64,000 bases of DNA from a halophilic archaeon (GTDB lineage: Archaea > Halobacteriota > Halobacteria > Halobacteriales > Haladaptataceae), in NCBI GenBank assembly GCA_003298465.1, contig QNGA01000001.1, forward strand, positions 930,001 through 994,000, in the 5' to 3' direction. The translations under genes and the position numbers were made by a program. The notes under the pieces were generated by a model. It saw nothing but the letters and a program-made list of their open reading frames with translations. It was not told the origin of the DNA and ran no database searches. Shown here piece by piece: positions 26,800-35,762 of this stretch (the stretch's first letter is position 1; each line of letters begins with the position of its first letter).

Positions 26800-28224
26800 A
26801 TGATATCCAGCGACCGGATGGCCGCGGTCGACGAGAACGCCGCGGCGCTCGGGGTTCCGCGCAAACAGCTGATGGAGTCCAGCGGAAACGCCGTCGCGCG
26901 CGAGGTGCGCGAGGTGGCCGACCCCGGCGCGCGCGTCGTCGTCGTCGCCGGGCGGGGCAACAACGGCGGGGACGCCTTCGTCGCCGCGCGCTTCCTCGAC
27001 GAGTACGACGTGTCGGTCCACCTGCTCGGGCGCGCCGACGCCATCGGCACCGACATCGCTCGCGAGAACTGGGAGGCGCTCCGGCGCGCCGAGGTCGACG
27101 CCGAGGAGATACCGGACTCCCGCGCGCTCGACCTGCCGAACTGCGACGTGGCCGTCGACGCGATGCTCGGTACGGGCGTGACGGGCGCGCTCCGCGAGCC
27201 CGCGGCGACCGCGGCCAAGCAACTGAACGCGGCGAGCGCGACGGTGGTCGCGGTGGACGTCCCCTCCGGCGTGGACGCCGACACGGGCCGGACGGAGGGG
27301 CCGGCGGTCGACGCCGACCGCGTCGTGACGTTCCACGACGAGAAACCCGGCCTCGGCGACCTCGACGCCGACGTGACGGTCGCGGACATCGGCATCCCCG
27401 CGGCAGCGGAGCGGTTCGTCGGCCCCGGCGACCTGCGAGGGGTCCGGGACGACGTCGGCGGGCGCGTGTTCGTCATCGGCGGCGGGCCGTACACGGGCGC
27501 GCCGGCGCTCGCCGCGCAGTCATCGCTGCGGGCCGGCGCGGACCTCACCTTCGTCGCCGCGCCGGACGAGATCGCAGGCGAGATACAGGGCTACGCCGAG
27601 GACCTCATCGTCCAGCAGTACGAGGGCGACCGGCTCACGCCCGACCAGGTGGACGGCCTCGTCGACACCGCGGAGAGCTACGACGACACGGTGGTGCTCG
27701 GGCCGGGCCTCGGCAGCGCCGACGAGACGCTCGCCGCGACCCGGCAGTTCCTCGAATCGTTCGAAGGACGGGCGGTCGTCGACGCCGACGCGCTCGAAGT
27801 AGTGCCGGACGTGGAGACCGACGCCGCGCTGGTCTGCACGCCGAACCGGAAGGAACTCGCGAAACTCGGCGGGCCGGAGGCCGCCGACCTGCGCGAGGTG
27901 ACGGACGATATCGAGGCGCTGGCCGCCGACCTCGGCCACGTCGTGCTGGCGAAGGGCGTGGTCGACGTGGTCTCGGACGGCGAACGGACGCGACTCGTCC
28001 GCACGGGCAACCCGGGGATGGCGGTCGGCGGTACCGGTGACGTGCTCGCCGGCATCGTCGCGGGCCTGTTCGGGACCGCCGACGCCTTCGAGGCCGCCTG
28101 CGCCGGGTCCTACGTCAACGGGCGCGCTGGCGACCTGCTGTACGACGACCGCCGCGAGGGACTGCTCGCGTCCGACATGCTCGACCGCATCCCCGCGGCC
28201 GTCTGGGGTGGCGACGATGTCTGA
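26800..28224 (+). CDS. nnr: Bifunctional NAD(P)HX epimerase / ADP-dependent NAD(P)HX dehydratase
   Basis: It repairs hydrated NAD(P)H. The N-terminal epimerase half (~1-210) has GRGNNGGDAFVAARFL and AVDAMLGTGVTG. The C-terminal dehydratase half (~220-474) has GPGLGSADE, VDADAL, CTPNRKELAKL and the nucleotide site GNPGMAVGGTGDVLAGIVAG. A TATA box (ACTTTAACC) lies 26-34 bp upstream. The stop overlaps moaC by eight bases, so both are translated from one transcript. Confidence 0.93.
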   Translation: MISSDRMAAVDENAAALGVPRKQLMESSGNAVAREVREVADPGARVVVVAGRGNNGGDAFVAARFLDEYDVSVHLLGRADAIGTDIARENWEALRRAEVDAEEIPDSRALDLPNCDVAVDAMLGTGVTGALREPAATAAKQLNAASATVVAVDVPSGVDADTGRTEGPAVDADRVVTFHDEKPGLGDLDADVTVADIGIPAAAERFVGPGDLRGVRDDVGGRVFVIGGGPYTGAPALAAQSSLRAGADLTFVAAPDEIAGEIQGYAEDLIVQQYEGDRLTPDQVDGLVDTAESYDDTVVLGPGLGSADETLAATRQFLESFEGRAVVDADALEVVPDVETDAALVCTPNRKELAKLGGPEAADLREVTDDIEALAADLGHVVLAKGVVDVVSDGERTRLVRTGNPGMAVGGTGDVLAGIVAGLFGTADAFEAACAGSYVNGRAGDLLYDDRREGLLASDMLDRIPAAVWGGDDV

Positions 28225-28735
28225 CGACGACGGGTCGACCGGTGGCGACGACGACCGGGCGGACGAGGAGTTGACCCACACCGACGAGTCGGGCGAGGTG
28301 CAGATGGTCGACGTGGGCGACAAACCCGACACGGCCCGCCGGGCGGTCGCCGCGGGCGAGATACGCCTCCGGCCGACGACCGTCGACGCCATCCGGTCGA
28401 ACGACGTGAAGAAGGGGGACGTGCTCGCGACGGCGCGCGTCGGTGCGGTGCAGGCCGTCAAACACACCTGGGAGACGATACCGATGTGTCACCAGATACC
28501 CATCACGAACGTCGAGACCGACTTCGACGTGCGCGACGACCGCGTCGTCCTCGAAGTCGCCGTCGAGACGACCGGGAAGACCGGGTGCGAGATGGAGGCG
28601 CTCGAAGGCGTGACCACCGGACTGAACGTCGTCTGGGACATGGTGAAAGCCGCCGAGAAGGACGACGACGGCCAGTATCCCGACACCGCAATCGAGAACG
28701 TCCGCGTCGTCGAGAAGGACAAGCGTCCGCGCTAG
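28217..28735 (+). CDS. moaC: Cyclic pyranopterin monophosphate synthase MoaC
   Basis: It makes cyclic pyranopterin monophosphate in molybdopterin synthesis. Motifs: MVDVGDKPDTARRAVAAGEI, AVKHTWETIPMCHQIPITNV (active-site Lys/His region) and KTGCEMEALEGVTTGLNVVWDMVKAAEK. 172 residues with a ~28-residue acidic N-terminal extension. The ATG overlaps the end of nnr; the gene ends overlapping the convergent surface-protein gene by four bases. Confidence 0.94.
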   Translation: MSDDDGSTGGDDDRADEELTHTDESGEVQMVDVGDKPDTARRAVAAGEIRLRPTTVDAIRSNDVKKGDVLATARVGAVQAVKHTWETIPMCHQIPITNVETDFDVRDDRVVLEVAVETTGKTGCEMEALEGVTTGLNVVWDMVKAAEKDDDGQYPDTAIENVRVVEKDKRPR

Positions 28736-30438
28736 GCGGACGTGACGTTCACGCGGTGGACCGAGACGTGCATGTAGGTCACCCGGGGCGTCGTCGTGTA
28801 GCTGGCCGGAAGCGGATGGGTCGAGACCAGCGCCTGGTCGTAGTGGACGGTGCCCCCCGACTTGAGGGTGGTTCGGCCGCCGACGAGCGCGCCGTAGACG
28901 TCCGCGTGGGAGGTCACCGACACCGTGCCGTGCTGGCTCGCCGAGTCGGGCGCGTAGAGGACGCCGGTGAACTCGGTGTCCTCGCCGGAGAACGTCGCGT
29001 CCGTTCCGGGCTGACCGTAGAGTCGGAACGCCCGCGAGCGGTCGTCCGGCACGGAGACGGTCGCGCCGCTGGTCACGGAGACGGACGACCCCGTGGTGTA
29101 GACGTTCGCCGTCCCGTTCGTCGGATTCTGGACGACGATTTCTCCGCCGGAGAGCGACACGTCACCGTCGACGGCGAGGTCGACGTTTCCGTCCGAGAGG
29201 TTCAACACGAGCGTCTCGCCGGAGTCCATGTCGAGGTCTTCGAGGTAGTAATCACCGCTGGTGAGCGTCCACGTCTGTTTCGTCGAGTTGAGCTGTTGGC
29301 CGTCGATGGCCGCCGTCTCGTTGTTGTCGTTGTCCGAGGCGAGCGACGAGACTTCGCCGTCGATCATCGTCCCGACCGGGTCTATCTTGGCGACGCTGCC
29401 GTTGTTCGCTATCCAGCCGCCGACGGTCGCCTTCTTGTGGAGCGACTTGCTGCCGCCGTAGGAGAGGTTGCCCGACACCTTCGCGTTGGCGCTCTCCATC
29501 TTCACCACGCCGCCGCCGGTGACCAGGTCACCCCGGACTTCGGCTCCGCCCGAGAGGGAGACGCTACCGACTGTTCGGACGGTTCCGTTCGTTCCGTTGG
29601 TCACGCTGTACGGCCCCTTCGAGGAGTTGTAGCTGTCCGTGAACGACGAACCGCCCGCTCCCTCGACGAGGAGTTCCTGCGGCGACGTCGAGGCGAGTCC
29701 CTGCTCTATCTTCGGCGCCTTCGTCGGCGTGACCAGCGTGAGCGTCACCGTCTCGGCGTCGTGGTCGTACTCCACGTCGCCGCCCGTGCGCTGCTCGAAG
29801 AACTGCCCCCACGCCCGGTAGTAGTCGCTCGCGACGGTGACGTTCACCGTGGCGTCCGACAGGGGGTTTCGCTTCGAGGCGCTCGCCACCGGGTACTTCG
29901 GCTCCGCCGTGCCGTTCTTGGTAAGTTCGAGGTGGCCGCCGTCGAGTCGCCCCTCGCCGCCGACGACGACGAGCGGGAGGGTGAGCGTCGTGTCGCGGTA
30001 GTGGACCTCGGGCGGGGAGACCATCGTCGCGCCGCCGTCGGTTCGCCGCCAGACGCCGCCGCCCTGGTAGGCGATGGTCGTGTCGCCGTTCTCGTAGACG
30101 ACCGCGCCGAGCGTCTGGTTCATGACGACCGCGTCGCTCCCGTTGGTCCGGTTGATGTGGACCCGCATCCAGCCGCCATCCGTCCGCCGGACCGTCTCTT
30201 CGTCGCCGTCGACGCTGAGCGTGGCGTGCTGGACGTTCGCGCTTCCGATTCCGACGCGGCTGGCTTTCGAGTCGAGCTGCGCCATCGCCTGGGCCGCACC
30301 GTCGAGTTCGGTGGCGCGCTTGGAGTCGTCCAGCGAGGACGACCCGAACGCGACGATGAGCCCCGTCCCGGCTATCGTCAGCCCCAGCAGCAGGACGACC
30401 CCCAGCGTCTCCGACTGGGCGCGCGACGAATCGGTCAT
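28732..30438 (-). CDS. Pilin-like N-terminus surface protein with beta-helix-like body (DUF7289-like)
   Basis: The first ~40 residues (MTDSSRAQSETLGVVLLLGL...) have a prepilin/archaellin-type hydrophobic helix after QSETLG, common in haloarchaeal DUF7289 proteins. The 520-residue extracellular part is Ser/Thr/Asn-rich, with many N-x-S/T sequons, and from ~270 on a run of short beta repeats (SVSLSGGAEVRGDLVTGGGV, NVDLAVDGDVSLSGGEIVVQ) that looks like a polymer-forming or beta-helix domain. Probably a surface adhesin or pilus-tip-like protein. The ATG at 30438 is preferred over 30462. Confidence 0.7.
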   Translation of the reverse strand: MTDSSRAQSETLGVVLLLGLTIAGTGLIVAFGSSSLDDSKRATELDGAAQAMAQLDSKASRVGIGSANVQHATLSVDGDEETVRRTDGGWMRVHINRTNGSDAVVMNQTLGAVVYENGDTTIAYQGGGVWRRTDGGATMVSPPEVHYRDTTLTLPLVVVGGEGRLDGGHLELTKNGTAEPKYPVASASKRNPLSDATVNVTVASDYYRAWGQFFEQRTGGDVEYDHDAETVTLTLVTPTKAPKIEQGLASTSPQELLVEGAGGSSFTDSYNSSKGPYSVTNGTNGTVRTVGSVSLSGGAEVRGDLVTGGGVVKMESANAKVSGNLSYGGSKSLHKKATVGGWIANNGSVAKIDPVGTMIDGEVSSLASDNDNNETAAIDGQQLNSTKQTWTLTSGDYYLEDLDMDSGETLVLNLSDGNVDLAVDGDVSLSGGEIVVQNPTNGTANVYTTGSSVSVTSGATVSVPDDRSRAFRLYGQPGTDATFSGEDTEFTGVLYAPDSASQHGTVSVTSHADVYGALVGGRTTLKSGGTVHYDQALVSTHPLPASYTTTPRVTYMHVSVHRVNVTSA

Positions 30439-30544
30439 GCTCGCTTCGTTGCTCGGCACCACTGATAAATGTACGTACTGTTACCTTAGAAAAAGCACAC
30501 CCGGTCGCCCTGTCGGCTTGCCGTTCTCTCGGCTGGCCGACGAG

Positions 30545-30931
30545 TCACGCGATGGCGGAGTCGCGGTCCTCGGCGGGTTCGAGGTACTCGTTGCCCCAGT
30601 CGCGCATGGCGACGATGACGGGGCGGAGCGACTCCCCCGTCTCGGTCAGCGAGTACTCGACCCGGACCGGTTTCTCGCTGACTATCTCCCGGTCGACCAG
30701 CCGTTTCCCTTCCAGGTCGTCGAGGCTGTCCGAGAGCACCTTGCTCGAGATGCCGTCGACCTCCTCTTTCAACGCGTTGAATCCGAGCGGGCCGTTCTTC
30801 AACAGGCGGTGGACGATGACGGGGTGCCACTTCTTGCCGACCAGTCGCGCGGTCGCGGTTATCGGACACCACTCCTCACCGGCGCACCAGAGTTCCAGTC
30901 GGTTCGGCCGCTCGCTCGGTTGCTCGCTCAT
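30545..30931 (-). CDS. HxlR family winged HTH transcription regulator
   Basis: 128 residues. WCPITATARLVGKKWHPVIV, LLKNGPLGFNALKEEVDGIS, KVLSDSLDDLEGKRLVDREI and VRVEYSLTETGESLRPVIVA follow the HxlR/MarR-like domain closely. CAGEEWCPI contains two cysteines near the N-terminus that could be redox-active. DNA-binding, target unknown. The ATG at 30931 gives the family N-terminus. Confidence 0.88.
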   Translation of the reverse strand: MSEQPSERPNRLELWCAGEEWCPITATARLVGKKWHPVIVHRLLKNGPLGFNALKEEVDGISSKVLSDSLDDLEGKRLVDREIVSEKPVRVEYSLTETGESLRPVIVAMRDWGNEYLEPAEDRDSAIA

Positions 30932-31130
30932 GACCGACGGTAAACCGCCGAGTGCCATAAAATCACCTTCCGACAGCCCGTTACGATTCGTAACTCCAGG
31001 AGTGGACGAGGTGGCGCTTCAGGCCGTGGTGACACGGTATTGCCACACCATGACTAGTGGTAACGCTTATCAGTGCTCGGCCGCTAGCCGGTGTTGTAGC
31101 GTAATTCGATTACTGACCGAAACCCACCAC

Positions 31131-31322
31131 ATGACCTCCAGCGAACACGGATCGGACGACACTGCCGAAGAAACTCGCGACGACGTCCAGTGGACCCGCG
31201 ACGCGGACGAGCGATACGTCGAACTCCAGGTCCGGGACGGCGACGTGCTGATCTACGACCGCCGGAACAACCGCGCCTGGCTCAGTTCGGACGGAGCCGT
31301 GTCGCTCTCGGCTATCGCCTGA
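31131..31322 (+). CDS. 63-residue conserved haloarchaeal protein (DUF7331-like)
   Basis: An acidic N-terminus is followed by RYVELQVRDGDVLIYDRRNN and RAWLSSDGAVSL. This matches the short haloarchaeal family I know as DUF7331 (RYVEL...LIYD...AWI.SD). Function unknown. It stands alone, divergent from the HxlR gene. Confidence 0.65.
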   Translation: MTSSEHGSDDTAEETRDDVQWTRDADERYVELQVRDGDVLIYDRRNNRAWLSSDGAVSLSAIA

Positions 31323-31380
31323 CGGGAAATCGGGGGTGAAACGGACTCGGACTGCGCCGTCGCTCGGAAACGGTCGCCGC

Positions 31381-32676
31381 TCACGGCGAGAGCGTCGTCG
31401 TCAGGTCGCTCGCTTTCGCACGGGACTGCTCGACGACCGACGGCCGCGCCTCGAACTCGACGACGACCTCGTCGTTCGCGTACGTCACGTCCTCGACGCG
31501 CGCGTGGTCGTGTAGCCACGAGACGACGCTCATCGTGTCGTCGGTCATCGGCAGCACGAGGCGTTCGCGCTGCCAGTCGGGGAGTTCGATGTCGATGCGG
31601 CGCTTCAGTTCCTCGACGTTGGTCCCCTCCATGCCGCTGATGGCGACCGGACTGGGCGCGAGCGCCGACAGCGCCTCCCGCTTCTCCCGCAGTTCCTCGT
31701 CGTTCACCGCGTCGATCTTGTTCAGCACGGTGACGATGGGCGCTTCGTTGCGCTCGTACAGCGTGTCGTGGCAGGTGACGACCTTCTCGCGGATCTCCTC
31801 GATGGGCTCGCTCACGTCGACGACCAGCAGTACGAGGTCGGCGTAGTACACCGCGTCCAGCGTCGACTTGAACGACTCGACCAGCCAGTGGGGGAGGTCG
31901 CTGATGAACCCGACCGTGTCCGTGACGAGCACGTCCCGGCGGTCGATGGCCGCTCGCCGTGTCGTCGTGCCGAGCGTCGTGAACAGGCGGTCTTCGGCCT
32001 CCGCCGTCGTCTCCAGGTCCGGATGCAACTCCTCGTTCTCGCCGATGTCCATGTCCTCAGCGAGTCGCTGGAGGAGCGTCGACTTCCCGGCGTTCGTGTA
32101 GCCGGCGAGCGCGACGAGGTCGAACCCGGACTCGCGGCGACGGTCGCGGCGGTCCGCTTCCTTGTCCGCGATGGAGTCGAGTTCGTTCTTGATGCGGCTT
32201 ATCTGGTCTTTGATGTCCTGCTCGCGGCTCTCGTCGTACTCGCCCAGCCCCATGAACCCGGGCCGCTCGTCGCGCTTGGCGAGGCTGGTCTTCGCCTCGG
32301 CGCGCGGGAGTTCGTACCGCAGTTCCGCCAGTTCGACCTGTAACTGGGCCTTGCGCGTCTGGGCGCGCTGGCCGAATATCTCCAGGATGAGCCGGAACCG
32401 GTCGATGACCCTGGTGCTCTCGGGCAGCTCCTGCCCGAGGTTGTACGTCTGGTACGGTCCGAGCTGGTTGTCGAAGATCACGACGCCGGCGCCCGTCTCC
32501 TCGACGGCCGCGACGAGTTCGGCGACCTTCCCCTCCCCGAACTGGTAGGCCGCGTCCTCCTCGCGCGACTGCGTCAGCACCGCGGCGACGTCGTAGCCAG
32601 CGGCGCGGGTCAGGTCCTTCAGTTCCTCTACGTCGGCTGTGCCGGAGTCGACGCGCTTTGCGATTATCGCTTTCAT
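31381..32676 (-). CDS. hflX: GTPase HflX
   Basis: A ribosome-associated GTPase that rescues stalled or damaged ribosomes. The N-terminal HflX domain contains GEGKVAELVAAVEETGAGVV and FDNQLGPYQTYNLGQEL. A coiled linker is followed by the G domain: G1 GYTNAGKSTL, G3 DTVGFISDLPHWLVESFKST, G4 NKID. 431 residues. The ATG at 32676 overlaps the stop of the DUF2209 gene (ATGA), which makes a two-gene operon. Confidence 0.93.
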   Translation of the reverse strand: MKAIIAKRVDSGTADVEELKDLTRAAGYDVAAVLTQSREEDAAYQFGEGKVAELVAAVEETGAGVVIFDNQLGPYQTYNLGQELPESTRVIDRFRLILEIFGQRAQTRKAQLQVELAELRYELPRAEAKTSLAKRDERPGFMGLGEYDESREQDIKDQISRIKNELDSIADKEADRRDRRRESGFDLVALAGYTNAGKSTLLQRLAEDMDIGENEELHPDLETTAEAEDRLFTTLGTTTRRAAIDRRDVLVTDTVGFISDLPHWLVESFKSTLDAVYYADLVLLVVDVSEPIEEIREKVVTCHDTLYERNEAPIVTVLNKIDAVNDEELREKREALSALAPSPVAISGMEGTNVEELKRRIDIELPDWQRERLVLPMTDDTMSVVSWLHDHARVEDVTYANDEVVVEFEARPSVVEQSRAKASDLTTTLSP

Positions 32677-33038
32677 AGGAGCAGTTTCCGGGCGGCGTAT
32701 GCGGCGTGATGAGCTGTCTGCACTGTCTCGCGTTCGGCTATACTTTCGATGTACTTGAACTCTCCTCCGAAGTAGTGGGCGACCGTCCACGGCGGCTCCT
32801 CGTAGAACTCCCCGTGCTCGGCCACGACTGGTCCCTCCGGCGGCTCCGGAAGGTCGTCGACGGCGTCGGCGACGAGTTCGGCCACGTTCTCAAGCGTCGG
32901 CCCGTCGCGCCTGGCCGCGAATCCCATACCTAGAACGCTCCGGATGCGGGCCGTGCCGACGTCGGCGCGGACGGCCGCCGCTACCATGAGGTACTCGCCG
33001 TCCTCCTCGTGGCGGCCGCTGACGTCGACGCCGACCAC
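32673..33038 (-). CDS. DUF2209 family protein
   Basis: 121 residues from GTG: MVGVDVSGRHEEDGEYLMVA, then RIRSVLGMGFAARRDGPTLE and ESIAERETVQTAHHAAYAAR. It fits the archaeal DUF2209 family, whose N-terminus looks like an RNase H-like strand with an Asp. Function unknown. It is upstream of and coupled to hflX. Confidence 0.8.
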   Translation of the reverse strand: MVGVDVSGRHEEDGEYLMVAAAVRADVGTARIRSVLGMGFAARRDGPTLENVAELVADAVDDLPEPPEGPVVAEHGEFYEEPPWTVAHYFGGEFKYIESIAERETVQTAHHAAYAARKLLL

Positions 33039-33412
33039 GTCAGCCGTGCCGGCCCTTCACTCCGGTTGATACCGCGTACCCGTTCCCGTCCACGTCCCAA
33101 GCTAAGCGGTCGTGGTTCTTGAATCTCCCGCCCCTTCCGGACGAGTGACGGAAACGACTGGGCGTGTACAGGACTCGACTACGGAGGGCCTCACTGCCGA
33201 GCGGCAGGACGATTGCTCGAAGAGCGAATCTCGCTCGGCGACGAGTAGAACGAATGCGGTTGCACATCGAATAGTCGGCGGCTCGGTCCGAAAACCCGTG
33301 GCGAAATTTTGCGTGATAGCGCCGTGGAGAAGTCTGGGGGTGCGTGTACAACTTTAGGGAGTGTACTCTCCTTATCTGGAGTGATCAGTAGTAATGTCGA
33401 CTCGAAGAACCG
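33039..33412. other. Gap between the chromosomal core and the accessory region
   Basis: About 370 bp. On the minus strand a peptide-like stretch (FKNHDRLAWDVDGNGYAVST) ends four bases before the DUF2209 GTG, but no start codon or domain supports it. Nothing else is recognised. The boundary from core to accessory genes falls here. Confidence 0.3.
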
Positions 33413-33919
33413 CTACAGCGTATCGAGTTTTGCGATGATTTGAGCATAAAGGTTCGGCGCACAGTACCACCCCTGGTCCATCATCGCATCGATAGTCGTG
33501 CGTGCTTCTCTCTTCGTTATCACGTCTCGTTTAACGAGCAAAAGGAGGAGAAACGCCGTTCCGCGTGTCGCGATTCCTTCTGTGTCAGCTACATCGCGAC
33601 CATACCGTTCGTCCATTACTGCCGTCGCATCACGCTCGGCCGCGAGAACGAGAACTGAGACGTCGGCCTGACTCAGGTTTGGATTTCTGTCGAGCCTCTC
33701 GAAGAGTGTAGTTCTCTCGGTCGTTACAACATCGAACGAGTCCTCTTCGATCCGTTGTTCGACGCGTCGCGCGTCGGGATACTCATGTTTGAGTCCCGTC
33801 GTGACGACCTCGTCGTACACCGGTTCCGGAATAAGGCATGGTTCCTTGAGCGCGTCGAGATGGGTAAGAGCCTCCGCTTTGGCGAGATACATCAGCGGTG
33901 TCGCATCGAATATCCACAT
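33413..33919 (-). CDS. PIN-domain toxin (VapC-like, DUF3368 type)
   Basis: 168 residues starting MWIFDATPLMYLAKAEALTH. It has the first PIN acidic residue (IFDATPL), a second region LSQADVSVLVLAAERDATAV and a third, MDERYGRDVA. Predicted Mg-dependent RNase, toxic when free. Its ATG overlaps the antitoxin stop (TGATG), so the pair is translationally coupled. Confidence 0.82.
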   Translation of the reverse strand: MWIFDATPLMYLAKAEALTHLDALKEPCLIPEPVYDEVVTTGLKHEYPDARRVEQRIEEDSFDVVTTERTTLFERLDRNPNLSQADVSVLVLAAERDATAVMDERYGRDVADTEGIATRGTAFLLLLLVKRDVITKREARTTIDAMMDQGWYCAPNLYAQIIAKLDTL

Positions 33920-34209
33920 CAAAGGTCCTCAATGTCGGATTCGAGGTGGTCATCCGCAACCCACGTTACGTCGTGCTCTTCGAGGAGTTGAGCGAAGTCC
34001 CAGACGTTCATCCCCGCGAGGTCAGCTGCCTTTGTGAACGTCATCTCGCCTGCCTCGAGTTTTTCGAGTGCGTGCTCGCGTCGCCACTCTTCGAGCCCTT
34101 CGGCAAGGAGTTTCCGGACAGCAGTGCTGCGGTCGAGTTTCTCCTCTTCGAGATACGCCTCCAACTCGGCTTCGAGGTCATCCGGTACGCGCGCGGAAAT
34201 CGTCCCCAT
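33919..34209 (-). CDS. UPF0175-type antitoxin
   Basis: 96 residues. A ribbon-helix-helix-like N-terminus (MGTISARVPDDLEAELEAYL) is followed by STAVRKLLAEGLEEWRREHA, TFTKAADLAGMNVWDFAQLL and an acidic tail, typical of UPF0175 antitoxins. It binds the PIN toxin encoded downstream and probably represses the operon. Two AT-rich candidates (GTATACT) lie just upstream of the ATG. Confidence 0.82.
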   Translation of the reverse strand: MGTISARVPDDLEAELEAYLEEEKLDRSTAVRKLLAEGLEEWRREHALEKLEAGEMTFTKAADLAGMNVWDFAQLLEEHDVTWVADDHLESDIEDL

Positions 34210-34557
34210 AGTGTATACTCTGTTTTCATCGTATACAACTGTTCGGGGTGGTCCGCGAATTCATACGATGACCTTCGTACTCGTCGTGGTCCTCGTGCTG
34301 TCAAAGTACCCGTAGTTGTCGCGTTCTGGATTGCGATGTATCCCTTCGTTGGAATCATCGCCTGCAAGACCTCCGACGATGTCGATTCGAGCAAGATTGA
34401 TTCCCGTCCGAACTACGAACGGCGATAGAAATCGATGAACGAAGGGTTTCGGGGTGTTCTTCCCCGCGAGTGGAGATATCTACCGTGATTCGTCGGTGAC
34501 GAAAAGAAGGTGATACGAGCCGTCGACGATGACCGTCGCGTCTGTGGAATGGCTCCG
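34210..34557. other. Gap upstream of the toxin-antitoxin pair
   Basis: About 350 bp, lower in GC than the core. Short open frames on both strands lack start signals and family features. It contains the toxin-antitoxin promoter; no repeat or RNA gene was recognised. Confidence 0.3.
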
Positions 34558-34674
34558 TCAAGATGGTTGGAGCCGGTCCCATACTGCCGTGCACTGTGAG
34601 CAGAGGTAGCCGGTGTAGCCATCGATGGCGTGTGGTTTCACGGGCAATTCTCTGTCACATCGGCCGCATCTCAT
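34558..34674 (-). CDS. 38-residue zinc-finger microprotein
   Basis: MRCGRCDRELPVKPHAIDGY, then TGYLCSQCTAVWDRLQPS: two CxxC pairs ~22 residues apart, enough for one zinc site. The frame is open to 34752 but the upstream part is not zinc-finger-like. Similar tiny zinc proteins occur widely in haloarchaea. Function unknown. Confidence 0.5.
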   Translation of the reverse strand: MRCGRCDRELPVKPHAIDGYTGYLCSQCTAVWDRLQPS

Positions 34675-35158
34675 CGTCGCTCTCCTGTTCGCTCGATTTG
34701 AGTCGTGCTCCCGTACATATTGTATATTGAATCGAAGTGGTTGCGGCAGCAAATCTCATACTAGCCGTCCAAGTCGTGTGCTGATTCGAGGAGCTCGACG
34801 GAGCCCTCGCCAGTAGTCGTGACGCTGTAACCGTATTGCGTGGCATCCTATTGCTCCTGAGTTTAGTGGACTTGGTTTACGATGACTGTGAGCGGACCCA
34901 TTTCGGCGAAGAGGATCTCCATCGCAAAGGAGAGCACTGCGACACTACAACACTGGGGCTAGAGTCCAAAGGCTAATTCACTATCTTGCTTGTACCAGTC
35001 CAACCAGACTTAAATTTCGACGGATGATAATGGTTGTGGTCTGCTAACACACACCTATACTTTCTACTGGTTATGAAAGAACAACACGGAAATAAAGATT
35101 GAACCAAGAATGTGGATATTCAGTTGTATATCGTCAAACTCACGATGAGGAGTGAAAT
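34675..35158. other. Gap with a possible regulator-gene remnant
   Basis: Around 34770-34850 the minus strand reads QYGYSVTTTGEGSVELLESA and ends in TAG, resembling the last strand and helix of a winged-HTH protein. A TAG in the same frame lies just upstream, so it is only a fragment. The rest is AT-rich and carries no gene I can support. Confidence 0.25.
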
Positions 35159-35584
35159 TCAGCGGCCACTGACGTTCAACTTCCATCGCTCTCGTTCGCT
35201 TCGGTCATCTGGTTGGAAGTGGGATGGGGCGTCTCCGGAGGCGCTTCCGTCATCGGATCGCGAGTAGAGTGCAGTGGCTCCAAGGGGTGACTCTGTTGCT
35301 GGGTCGGGCGTCTCGGTCTGTGGTTTGGGCTTCTCGGCCGTCGGTTGCTGTGTTGCGTTCATCGCGGGGTCCGACTGTCTCATCTGCTCGGTCGTCACGT
35401 CCGTCGTCGGCATGTCGTCCGACGGTGTATCTGGCGCTGGGGTGTCGTCCGCTGGCGGTTCGGCTGTCGTCTCCCTCCTGGAACGCTGCGATCCGAGCAG
35501 TTGGACTCGAGCCAAATCAGGCAGGGCGCTAATACAAACGATTGCTGTCTGGTTTGTGAAGTAGACGACCGGCACAGTCGTCAC
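35159..35584 (-). CDS. Hypothetical Pro/Thr-rich protein
   Basis: A 141-residue frame from GTG. Residues ~40-110 are a low-complexity Pro/Thr/Asp segment (TTAEPPADDTPAPDTPSDDM), typical of haloarchaeal linkers. The N-terminus is weakly hydrophobic. AATATAATAAC, a TATA-like run, lies 6-20 bp upstream; a GTG four codons in would give better spacing. It may be a real small protein or part of a decayed one. Confidence 0.35.
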   Translation of the reverse strand: MTTVPVVYFTNQTAIVCISALPDLARVQLLGSQRSRRETTAEPPADDTPAPDTPSDDMPTTDVTTEQMRQSDPAMNATQQPTAEKPKPQTETPDPATESPLGATALYSRSDDGSASGDAPSHFQPDDRSERERWKLNVSGR

Positions 35585-35704
35585 CGTGTTATTATATTAT
35601 TCACCATTCTAAACGTTGATGCGATTATATGAATGGGAACATTGGTTTGTTATAACCGGGTGTCTGCCCTGCATGCTGGTTTTCATCGGTGATAATAGAC
35701 TGGT

Positions 35705-35714
35705 GGTTATATAG
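35705..35714 (+). promoter_or_regulatory. TATA box of the archaellin gene
   Basis: GGTTATATAG lies ~50-58 bp before the ATG at 35763. Transcription would start near 35733-35738, at the edge of a perfect palindrome at 35739-35754. Confidence 0.5.
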
Positions 35715-35738
35715 TATGGCAAGATACAGGTAATATCA

Positions 35739-35754
35739 GTGCCAGAACTGGCAC
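35739..35754. promoter_or_regulatory. Perfect palindrome in the archaellin leader
   Basis: GTGCCAG-AA-CTGGCAC: two 7-bp arms around two bases, between TATA box and start codon. In RNA it would form a hairpin at the very 5' end; in DNA it could be an operator placed at the transcription start. Confidence 0.55.
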
Positions 35755-35762
35755 GGGAAAAA

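Noticed and set aside
33040..33351. Peptide ending VSTGVKGRHG just before DUF2209
   Set aside because: The last ~25 residues look protein-like, but there is no start codon in a sensible place and the upstream part is arginine-rich. Left as a note in the gap.
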